DNA of 21,202 nucleotides from a virus: positions 1-21,202 of IMG/VR virus record IMGVR_UViG_3300031758_006816; one strand, written 5' to 3'. Every line of letters starts with the position of its first letter. Position 1 is the stretch's first letter. Shown one piece after another: positions 12,942-19,131 of this stretch. The notes beneath the pieces were generated by a model that was not told the DNA's origin, searched no databases, and saw nothing but the letters and a program-made list of their open reading frames with translations. Position numbers and translations under genes: made by a program.

Positions 12942-13604
12942 ATGATTGCAGTTGGTTGGTCGGATCACGGTACGGTGCAGGGAGAGTTTTGCTATTCCTT
13001 AATGTACGCAGTAAAAGCAGATGCTCACAATAGAAGTTTAATTAGCGATCTTTTTGCATTTCCAGCTGCAGTTGTCTCTAAAGGTAGAAACACAGTCTTT
13101 GAGCATTTTTTAACTACAGACTCCGAGTGGCTTTTAATGGTTGATGCTGACACGGTTTGGGGAGTCAGAGATATCTACAATCTTTATGACATTGCAGTAT
13201 CAAACAACTTAAAGTTACTTAATGCAATCTACTTTTTTAATCATCCTGAAAAGGGAGTAATTCCTGCATTATTTAATCCAGGAGACGAGATTGGCGATGC
13301 TTCTTTAGTAGACCTAAAAAAGATGCTTGATAACGACATTATTGAAGTCCAGTGGGCTGGTCTTGGTGCAATGATTATTCACCGCGACCTAGTAGAACAG
13401 ACTAAAACCGTTGGTGCTGACGGCCGGCCATATTGGTTTGCAGAAGGAATTGTAGACGGATTCTTTGTAGAAGAAGATTATTTCTTTTTTAATAAAGTAA
13501 AAGAAGCTGGGCATAAAATCTATGCGACCCCAAGAGTATTTGTAGACCACATTAAAAAAACTCGCATAACAATAAACGATTACTTAGCAAATAGTCAGGT
13601 ATAA
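12942..13604 (+). CDS. GT-A glycosyltransferase, tandem paralogue 1
   Basis: ATG 12942 (MIAVGWSDHGTVQ) is preferred over TTG 12936 because it matches the start of the next gene (MITVVWSDHGTVQ). The 220-residue protein has VDAD at 67-70 as metal-binding DxD, then WAGLGAMIIHR, and EEDYFFFNKVKEAGHKIYATP near the end. It is a close relative of the neighbour at 13609 and a more distant one of 10195..10899. It should transfer a sugar from a nucleotide donor in the cytoplasm. No good ribosome-binding site precedes it, and the gap from the previous stop is two bases. Confidence 0.8.
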   Translation: MIAVGWSDHGTVQGEFCYSLMYAVKADAHNRSLISDLFAFPAAVVSKGRNTVFEHFLTTDSEWLLMVDADTVWGVRDIYNLYDIAVSNNLKLLNAIYFFNHPEKGVIPALFNPGDEIGDASLVDLKKMLDNDIIEVQWAGLGAMIIHRDLVEQTKTVGADGRPYWFAEGIVDGFFVEEDYFFFNKVKEAGHKIYATPRVFVDHIKKTRITINDYLANSQV

Positions 13605-13608
13605 AGTT

Positions 13609-14301
13609 ATGATTACTGTTGTCTGGTCAGATCACGGAACAGTCCAAGGTGATTTTTGTGCCTCGCTAATAAATTCCGTAAAAGAAGATTCTAAAAAAAG
13701 AAACTTAATTGATATGGTTTTTTCAACATCTTCAGGTGCTGCTGTGGCTCTTGGTAGAAACATACTTTTTAGAGATTTTTTAGATATTTCAACATCACCT
13801 TGGCTTTTAATGGTTGACGCTGATACTTTATGGACAGCAGATAAAATATACGAACTATACGACATTGCCACAAAAAACGAAGTAAAAGTTCTTAGTGGTA
13901 CATATTTTATAAATCTTAACTGTAGTAAAGGATGCCCCCACGTACAGCCATCAATATATAAGTATGAACAACGAAATGGCAAAAAAGAAAGTGTTTTTGT
14001 TGACGTAGTAGAAAATCAAGATAAAGAAATTATTGAAATTGATTGGGCTGGGCTAGGAGCACTTTTAATACATAGAAGTGTTTTAGAGGATACAAAAGAG
14101 GTTGGATTAGATGGAGAACCTTTTTGGTGCGCAGAAGCTTTAGTAGACGGATCTTTTTCTGGAGAAGATCATTACTTTTTTAGTATCCTAAAGAAAAAGG
14201 GACACAAAGTATATGGGACACTAAAAGTAATTGTTGGTCACGGTAAAAAACAGATTCTTACTTTTGAAAGTTATATAAAAGATCATTATGATTTTTCCTG
14301 A
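13609..14301 (+). CDS. GT-A glycosyltransferase, tandem paralogue 2
   Basis: This 230-residue protein shares WSDHGTVQGDFCASL, MVDADT (DxD at residues 70-72), WAGLGALLIHRSV and GEDHYFFSILKKKGHKVYGT with the gene before it, so the two arose by tandem duplication. A Cys-containing insert (NLNCSKGCPHVQPS) lies after the core and is absent in the first copy, suggesting a changed acceptor or donor. It starts four bases after the previous stop and overlaps the next gene by 14 bases. Confidence 0.8.
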   Translation: MITVVWSDHGTVQGDFCASLINSVKEDSKKRNLIDMVFSTSSGAAVALGRNILFRDFLDISTSPWLLMVDADTLWTADKIYELYDIATKNEVKVLSGTYFINLNCSKGCPHVQPSIYKYEQRNGKKESVFVDVVENQDKEIIEIDWAGLGALLIHRSVLEDTKEVGLDGEPFWCAEALVDGSFSGEDHYFFSILKKKGHKVYGTLKVIVGHGKKQILTFESYIKDHYDFS

Positions 14302-15211
14302 AATAAATAACTCCTATATTGGTGGAACAGAGTTAATGTTGTTAAACCTAAAAGATAGGGTATTTCCACAAGCTCCAGAACTAAAGAACTGGAATTGGCT
14401 TTTATCTCCCGGCAAATGGAATGTAGATCAAAAAGAGAAAAACATTTCCTACATACATTTAAGTCACTCTCAGGGGGACTTTGAATTCCTTGAGGTCCCT
14501 GAATTTATAAACTACTCTATTTTTATTTCTTACTATCAATACCAAAGATTTTTTGAAAGTCATCCTCAAATGGAGACTAGTAGTTGTTATGTAATAAAGA
14601 ACTCCATAGAGCCTATAGAAATAACTTCTAAAGATTATTCAAACAAGATTAAAATGGTTTTTCAATGCGAGCCATACAGAGGACTAGACCGGTTAGTGAT
14701 GGCATTAAGTCTTTTAAAACACCACCAAGACATTGAACTCCACGTTTTTGGAAATCTAGACATCAACAAAGCTTGGGGACTAGACCTAGAGTTAGAAAAC
14801 TCCATAAAAGAACTGTGTAGCAAAGACAGCAGAGTTGTTTTACGAGGCAGAACTTCAAACCAGGAAGTGAGAGACTTTCTAAAAGAAGCGCATATCTTTG
14901 CTTATCCATCAACTTTTGAAGAGGTTTCTTGTATTTCTTTAATGGAAGCCATGAGTGCTGGTCTCTATTGCATAACTAACAGTTACGGAGCCTTACCCGA
15001 AACTGGCATAGGACTGACAAAGATTTATCCATTCAACGTAAACTCAGAACAAGAAGCACAGGCTCTTGCAAAAGAAATTGAAAAAGCCATAGACACACTC
15101 AGGTCTGGAACTTTTGACTACCTAACTCAAGCAGCCATAACCAACAAAACCTACTCCCACGAAGAAAGACTAAAAGAGTGGATTTCGTTCTCTAACGATA
15201 TAAACCACTGA
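14288..15211 (+). CDS. GT4-family (GT-B) glycosyltransferase
   Basis: The 307-residue protein starts MIFPEINNSYIGGTELML, with the GG-T-E loop of GT-B enzymes. The C-terminal Rossmann half shows MVFQCEPYRGLDRLVMAL, VVLRGRTSNQEV, FAYPSTFEEVSCISLMEAMS and GLYCITNSYGALPE, the donor-binding Glu-x7-Glu region of GT4 retaining transferases. It is shorter than the usual 350-400 residues, mainly in the N-terminal half. It ends the three-gene operon, and its stop codon runs into repeat copy B. With the two GT-A genes it probably builds one glycan. Confidence 0.85.
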   Translation: MIFPEINNSYIGGTELMLLNLKDRVFPQAPELKNWNWLLSPGKWNVDQKEKNISYIHLSHSQGDFEFLEVPEFINYSIFISYYQYQRFFESHPQMETSSCYVIKNSIEPIEITSKDYSNKIKMVFQCEPYRGLDRLVMALSLLKHHQDIELHVFGNLDINKAWGLDLELENSIKELCSKDSRVVLRGRTSNQEVRDFLKEAHIFAYPSTFEEVSCISLMEAMSAGLYCITNSYGALPETGIGLTKIYPFNVNSEQEAQALAKEIEKAIDTLRSGTFDYLTQAAITNKTYSHEERLKEWISFSNDINH

Positions 15212-15233
15212 GGCCTGAAAAATCGGTTTTTGA
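15210..15233 (+). repeat. Module-border repeat, copy B
   Basis: GAGGCCTGAAAAATCGG followed by TTTTTGA. As in copy A, the preceding gene's TGA stop shares its last two bases with the motif. AGGCC and GGTTT could pair weakly around the A-run, but no strong stem with a following U-tract exists. Confidence 0.65.
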
Positions 15234-15239
15234 CTTCTA

Positions 15240-15248
15240 TGAAATAAT
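15240..15248 (+). promoter_or_regulatory. Extended -10 box, leaderless geometry
   Basis: TG at 15240-15241, one base, then AATAAT at 15243-15248 make an extended -10. Six bases later comes the ATG at 15255, and no ribosome-binding site is present. TTGACT at 15230-15235 is too close to serve as its -35. Confidence 0.45.
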
Positions 15249-15254
15249 AGAACT

Positions 15255-15662
15255 ATGTATGAATACCGCGTAAAGAAAGTCCTAAAAGTTGTAGACGGCG
15301 ACACCATCGATGTTGACATTGATTTGGGGTTTGATATCTCCTACACCCAGAGAGTGCGCCTAGCTGGTATTGATACCCCAGAATCCCGCACCACCGACAA
15401 AGAGGAGAAGGTGCTTGGCTTAGAGGTCAAAGATCGCCTCAAGCAACTTATCTCCAGCGCCAACACAGTTGTTATCCGGACAGAGAAGCCAGACTCCTCA
15501 GAGAAGTACGGACGTATCCTTGGCTGGCTATTCCTAGACGGGGCAGAGAAGTCCGTCAATGAGGCTCTAATTGCTGATGGCTACGCTTGGGGCTACATGG
15601 GCGACACCAAAGTTAAGGATTTCGCGCTCCTACGCCAGCGCCGGCTTGCATCTGGAAAATAA
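15255..15662 (+). CDS. Thermonuclease-like (SNase) nuclease
   Basis: The 135-residue protein matches staphylococcal nuclease: VVDGDT at 12-17 with calcium-binding Asp, VRLAGIDTPES with Arg35, Asp40 and Glu43, and EKYGRILGWLF with Arg87. All catalytic positions are present. There is no signal peptide, so it acts inside the cell or virion, perhaps degrading host DNA or recycling nucleotides. Its codons look richer in G and C than those of the neighbouring glycosyltransferases (many GCC, CTC and CGC), which suggests a different recent origin. Confidence 0.9.
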   Translation: MYEYRVKKVLKVVDGDTIDVDIDLGFDISYTQRVRLAGIDTPESRTTDKEEKVLGLEVKDRLKQLISSANTVVIRTEKPDSSEKYGRILGWLFLDGAEKSVNEALIADGYAWGYMGDTKVKDFALLRQRRLASGK

Positions 15663-15684
15663 GCCAAAACACACCTTTCAAGGC

Positions 15685-15712
15685 TTGACAGGCGCAACAT
15701 AACCTGTAAAGT
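15685..15712 (+). promoter_or_regulatory. Promoter for the 61-residue protein gene
   Basis: TTGACA (15685-15690) and TAAAGT (15707-15712) are 16 bp apart. The predicted start near 15719 leaves a short leader with AAAGGA (15726-15731) seven bases before the ATG, so this one is not leaderless. Confidence 0.6.
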
Positions 15713-15738
15713 GAGCCTAACAACGAAAGGATAGAAAA

Positions 15739-15924
15739 ATGGGAAAAAGAGTAACTGTAACTATTGAAACAGGTTTTTCAGAAAACTACTTGTGCGACGG
15801 AGTCGAAGGAGTTTTTACTGATAAAGAGTTAGAGAAACTTGCAATAGATGAATTTATTATGGATCTTGATAAAGCATATGAAGAGAAAGATCTAAAAAGG
15901 TATATACAAGTATCCGTAAAATAA
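15739..15924 (+). CDS. Hypothetical 61-residue acidic protein
   Basis: ATG 15739 has an ideal AAAGGA ribosome-binding site and its own promoter. The product begins MGKRVTVTIETGFSENYLCDG, followed by an acidic helix (DKELEKLAIDEFIMDLDKAYEEKD) and a final strand (YIQVSVK). A beta-alpha-beta outline and strong expression signals suggest an abundant early protein such as a DNA mimic or inhibitor, but that is inference. No family recognised. Confidence 0.7.
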   Translation: MGKRVTVTIETGFSENYLCDGVEGVFTDKELEKLAIDEFIMDLDKAYEEKDLKRYIQVSVK

Positions 15925-15927
15925 AAG

Positions 15928-15936
15928 TTATCCACA
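15928..15936 (+). other. Perfect DnaA-box sequence
   Basis: TTATCCACA is the exact consensus DnaA-binding nonamer. It lies four bases after the stop of the small gene, in the 110-base gap before the next gene, and 41 bases before the palindrome. A single box could regulate transcription or mark part of an origin. Confidence 0.45.
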
Positions 15937-15977
15937 GGCTAGATATCGGCGTTTTGCCCTCTAAAAGACATAATTAT

Positions 15978-16005
15978 CGTATACACTTAAGTTTAAGTCT
16001 ATACG
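15978..16005. promoter_or_regulatory. 28-bp near-perfect palindrome, probable operator
   Basis: The half-site CGTATAcACTTAA is mirrored by TTAAGTcTATACG; 12 of 14 positions are symmetric. It overlaps the likely -35 area of a promoter whose -10 would be TATACC (16009-16014), with an AGAAAGGG ribosome-binding site and GTG at 16035 downstream. This layout suits repression by a dimeric regulator, possibly the ClgR-like protein; the partner is a guess. A single related half (TACACTTAA) occurs at 7824-7832 before the 7858 gene. Confidence 0.6.
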
Positions 16006-16034
16006 TTTTATACCTCTAGAAAGGGCTTTAAATA

Positions 16035-16244
16035 GTGGAACTTGACTGGAAACAACCTTTTTATTTACTGGCAGAACTTTTCCTATGGGTTCTCGGCTGG
16101 GGACTAGTTCTCCTAGTTGCCCTCATTGGCGTAGTTTTCTTGTTTGAAATCTTACGAGCTTTTCGTAATGCTATTTTCAAAAAGAACAAGAATAAAGAGT
16201 CAGAAGAGACTTGTCCTGTAACAGGGTTAAAGTCCGTAGAGTAA
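16035..16244 (+). CDS. 69-residue single-pass membrane protein
   Basis: GTG 16035 is preceded by AGAAAGGG with a 9-base spacer. The protein has a long hydrophobic stretch at about residues 8-37 (YLLAELFLWVLGWGLVLLVALIGVVFLFEIL) that is one long or two short membrane helices, then a basic cytoplasmic segment RAFRNAIFKKNKNK and a soluble tail with one Cys. The first hydrophobic part contains a Glu. Function unknown; a holin-like role is possible on size and topology alone, but no lysis gene neighbours it. Its stop overlaps the methyltransferase ATG by one base. Confidence 0.65.
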   Translation: MELDWKQPFYLLAELFLWVLGWGLVLLVALIGVVFLFEILRAFRNAIFKKNKNKESEETCPVTGLKSVE

Positions 16245-17479
16245 TGACACACAAAGTTATTCTTGGAAATTGCGAGGAAGAGTTAAAAAGTCTGCCTGAC
16301 AACTCTGTAGACTCTGTCGTCACCGACCCACCCTATGAACTTGGCTTTATGGGCAAGTCTTGGGACTCAAGCGGTATTGCCTATAACGTAGATATGTGGA
16401 AAGAAGTTTTTCGCGTTCTAAAGCCTGGCGGTCATTTATTATCTTTTGGCGGCTCCCGGACTTATCACCGTATGGCTTGCGCCATTGAGGATGCAGGTTT
16501 TGAGATCCGTGACCAGATTATGTGGGTATATGGGTCAGGGTTCCCTAAGTCTTTAGATGTTGCCAAAGCCTTAGACAAAATGGCTGGGGTTGAGTTTGAG
16601 GCTAAGCCAGCAAGTGGCGTTGGCTTCATGAACTCAACTGACGACGGCTATAACACTACTCTTAACCAACTAGTCCAAACAGGCGAATCCACTGAGGAAG
16701 CAAAGAAGTGGAAAGGTTGGGGAACAGCCTTAAAACCAGCACACGAACCTATTGTTATGGCTCGTAAGCCTCTGTCTGAAAAGACTGTTGCCAAGAACGT
16801 TCTTGCTCACGGCACTGGTGCTATTAATATTGACGGATCACGCATTGGTGACGAAGTAAGAACTTACGGTGGAATGAGTGCAAACCAACCAGAGGTTGGG
16901 ACTTTCCGAGATGACAACTGGGTTCCAAAAGAGATTGAAGTTACTGTCTCAGGAAGATACCCTGCAAACTTCATCCACGACGGTTCAGACGAAGTTGTTG
17001 AACTATTCCCTGACACTGGTAAATCAACTGGTGGTCGTATTGGAAAGAAAGACACTAGCGGAGTGAACATTGTCCCTGCTGGTCAATACGAAGCAGGTGA
17101 CCCTGGTTTTGGTGATAGCGGTTCGGCTGCCCGTTACTTCTATTGCGCCAAGACTTCCAAGCGTGATCGTAATGAAGGTTTAGATGGGTTTGAGGAAAAG
17201 CGTCCAGACGACAGAACCGAAACCGGTATGGGAACTTTTGTTGAAAAAGGAGTTGCTAAACAAGCAAACCACCACCCAACTGTAAAGCCGACAGATTTAA
17301 TGCGTTACCTAGTTCGTATGGTTACTCCACCTAACGGAACTGTTCTTGATCCATTCACTGGCTCAGGCTCAACAGGAAAAGCAGCGACTCTTGAGGGATT
17401 TAACTTTATTGGCGTTGAGCAAAACCCTGAGTACATCAAAATTGCCGAAGCAAGGATTAAAGCAGCGGAGAGTAAATGA
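16244..17479 (+). CDS. Beta-class DNA methyltransferase (N4/N6 type)
   Basis: ATG 16244 is chosen over 16211 because TAATG overlaps the previous stop. The 411-residue protein opens HKVILGNCEEELKSLPDNSVDSVVTDPPYELG, with catalytic DPPY at 28-31, and ends with TVLDPFTGSGSTGKAA, the SAM-binding FxGxG at about 371-375, and a following Glu in VEQNPEY. DPPY before FxGxG is the beta-class order. DPPY favours adenine, though cytosine-N4 cannot be excluded. The long middle part (residues 100-340) is the target-recognition region. No restriction partner is present, so it most likely protects the phage from host restriction. Confidence 0.9.
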   Translation: MTHKVILGNCEEELKSLPDNSVDSVVTDPPYELGFMGKSWDSSGIAYNVDMWKEVFRVLKPGGHLLSFGGSRTYHRMACAIEDAGFEIRDQIMWVYGSGFPKSLDVAKALDKMAGVEFEAKPASGVGFMNSTDDGYNTTLNQLVQTGESTEEAKKWKGWGTALKPAHEPIVMARKPLSEKTVAKNVLAHGTGAINIDGSRIGDEVRTYGGMSANQPEVGTFRDDNWVPKEIEVTVSGRYPANFIHDGSDEVVELFPDTGKSTGGRIGKKDTSGVNIVPAGQYEAGDPGFGDSGSAARYFYCAKTSKRDRNEGLDGFEEKRPDDRTETGMGTFVEKGVAKQANHHPTVKPTDLMRYLVRMVTPPNGTVLDPFTGSGSTGKAATLEGFNFIGVEQNPEYIKIAEARIKAAESK

Positions 17480-17955
17480 CCTACGAACCAAGTACTGGTT
17501 TTTACTCTAGCTCTACTGCTATGTCATCTTTGGACGATACGTGGTCAACACCACGTGCATTTTTTGATAAGTGCGCATTGGAGTTTAATTTCACGCTTGA
17601 CGCTGCTGCTCTTAAAAGTTCTGCCCTCTGCGACAAATGGTTTGGTCCTGACCACGACAACCCAGATAGACAAGATGCTTTTGAGCATGATTGGTCAAAA
17701 GAAGCCGGGAACGGGGCTGTGTGGCTTAATCCTCCATATGGAAAAACTATTAAAGAGTGGATGGCTAAGGCTGATTTAGAGTCTAAGCGTGGCGCTACTG
17801 TTGTCTGTCTTGTTCCTTCTCGTACAGATACGGCTTGGTGGCATGAGAGTGTAATTCATCACGAAGTACGTTTTATACGAGGACGGCTAAAGTTTGGTCA
17901 GGCTAAAAACGCTGCTCCATTTCCAAGCGCATTAGTTGTTATGAGACCGCTATGA
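17476..17955 (+). CDS. Phage N6-adenine DNA methyltransferase (Dam-like, PF05869 type)
   Basis: The 159-residue protein shows the short phage Dam pattern: DTWSTPRAFFDKCALEFNFTLDAAA (residues 21-45), AVWLNPPYGK with catalytic NPPY at 85-88, and VVCLVPSRTDTAWWHE followed by RFIRGRLKFG. It overlaps the first methyltransferase by four bases, so both are made together. It should methylate adenine in double-stranded DNA, with a specificity that cannot be read from sequence. Two separate adenine-type enzymes in tandem would protect against more than one restriction specificity. Confidence 0.9.
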   Translation: MTYEPSTGFYSSSTAMSSLDDTWSTPRAFFDKCALEFNFTLDAAALKSSALCDKWFGPDHDNPDRQDAFEHDWSKEAGNGAVWLNPPYGKTIKEWMAKADLESKRGATVVCLVPSRTDTAWWHESVIHHEVRFIRGRLKFGQAKNAAPFPSALVVMRPL

Positions 17956-18332
17956 ATAGACCAAGTTGGGATGATTACTACTTAAATATCGCTAAAGCAG
18001 TTTCTGCGCGAGGTGACTGCGTTCGTGCGCAACACGGAGCGGTAGTTGTTAAAGATCACAAGATTGTTTCTACTGGATACAACGGAACACCAGCAGGTGA
18101 CGAACGTTCTTGCGGTTCAACTGGACAATGCCCACGAGCTTTAGATGCAACTTCAGAACACTCAAAAGGTCAATATGACCTATGTTGGAGTACCCATGCA
18201 GAAGCAAACGCGCTTCTACGGGCTTCCTGGAGCGACCTTTTAGGAGCAACTCTTTACATAACTGGTCAACCTTGTCCCGGATGCTCAAAACTAATTTCTT
18301 CCGCAGGTATTGAAAGAACTGTATATGTCTAA
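17952..18332 (+). CDS. dCMP deaminase
   Basis: The 126-residue protein has the zinc-dependent deaminase core THAEAN (His82, catalytic Glu84) and PCPGC (Cys108, Cys111), preceded by QHGAVVVKDHKIVSTGYNGTPAG, the standard strand and loop of deoxycytidylate deaminases. Extra Cys at 54 and 60 may hold a second zinc as in T4-type enzymes. It converts dCMP to dUMP, feeding thymidylate synthesis together with the ribonucleotide reductase. ATG 17952 overlaps the previous gene by four bases. Confidence 0.9.
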   Translation: MNRPSWDDYYLNIAKAVSARGDCVRAQHGAVVVKDHKIVSTGYNGTPAGDERSCGSTGQCPRALDATSEHSKGQYDLCWSTHAEANALLRASWSDLLGATLYITGQPCPGCSKLISSAGIERTVYV

Positions 18333-18987
18333 CGGAATTGCATATCTCTATGCCCGTGTATCTACCCAGATGCAAGCACAGGACGGAATGAGTCTTGACG
18401 CTCAGGTAAAGCAAATGGAATACGCAGCCCTTGCAGCGGACTATGAGCCAATGGTTTTAAGAGAAGAGGGTCGCTCAGGTAAAAGTATTCAGGGTCGCCC
18501 CGTGCTTCGTAATGCTCTTGATGACCTAGATACTGGAAAGGCTAGTGCTTTATATGTTACCCGTCTTGATAGATTGGCTCGCTCAACCAAAGACTTCCTC
18601 AGTATTGTGGACCGTTCTCACAAGTACGGTTGGCGCTTGGCTTTGCTTGACCTTGGGTTGGATACTGCTACTCATCAAGGAAGGTTTGTGGTCACAATTA
18701 TGGCAGCAATGGCGGAAATGGAAAGAGGAATGATTTCTGAACGTCAAAAAGATGTTCATAGAGATCGTCGCTCAAACGGAAAAGTTTGGGGTGTAGATCT
18801 AGGACCAACTCCAGATATTGAACAAGAAATTAGAGAACGTATTTATAGAGAAAGAAATTTAGGACTTTCGTATCAGTTAATTGCTAATGCACTTAATGCA
18901 GAAAACGTATCAACTGCACACGGTGGAGAGAAGTGGTATCCAGCTACAGTACGTAATTCTTATTTAGCGTATATAAAAACCTTGTAA
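18325..18987 (+). CDS. Small serine recombinase
   Basis: ATG 18325 overlaps the deaminase stop by eight bases. The 220-residue protein has catalytic Ser13 in YARVSTQ, EGRSGKSIQGRPVL, and VTRLDRLARS (Arg80, Arg83, Arg86), then the long E-helix region. The C-terminal 70 residues (PTPDIEQEIRERIYRERN...LSYQLIANALNAENV...WYPATVRNSYL) resemble a short Recombinase-type DNA-binding domain. At this size it lacks the zinc ribbon and coiled coil of large integrases, so it resembles resolvases, invertases or transposon-type enzymes. It may invert, resolve or integrate DNA; its sites are not evident. Confidence 0.88.
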   Translation: MSNGIAYLYARVSTQMQAQDGMSLDAQVKQMEYAALAADYEPMVLREEGRSGKSIQGRPVLRNALDDLDTGKASALYVTRLDRLARSTKDFLSIVDRSHKYGWRLALLDLGLDTATHQGRFVVTIMAAMAEMERGMISERQKDVHRDRRSNGKVWGVDLGPTPDIEQEIRERIYRERNLGLSYQLIANALNAENVSTAHGGEKWYPATVRNSYLAYIKTL

Positions 18988-19033
18988 AATATAAAAGGAA
19001 GTTCGCTGACACACGAATTTAATTAATACTGCC

Positions 19034-19131
19034 CTTGCTGGAGGGGTTAACTTGTTTAAGACTCTAAGAGTCCTTGCTGCATTTTTTTATGTTGCCGTTT
19101 TTGCCTTAGTAATGCCATCCTCTCCAGCAAG
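19034..19131 (+). promoter_or_regulatory. Long-range helix that buries a ribosome-binding site
   Basis: CTTGCTGGAGGGG (19034-19046) pairs with CCTCTCCAGCAAG (19119-19131) over 13 bp with one G-U. The left arm contains the entire GGAGGGG ribosome-binding site (19040-19046) of the secreted-protein gene; the right arm lies in its signal-peptide codons. The 72-base loop holds the TTG start codon. Folding would block initiation. Confidence 0.55.
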
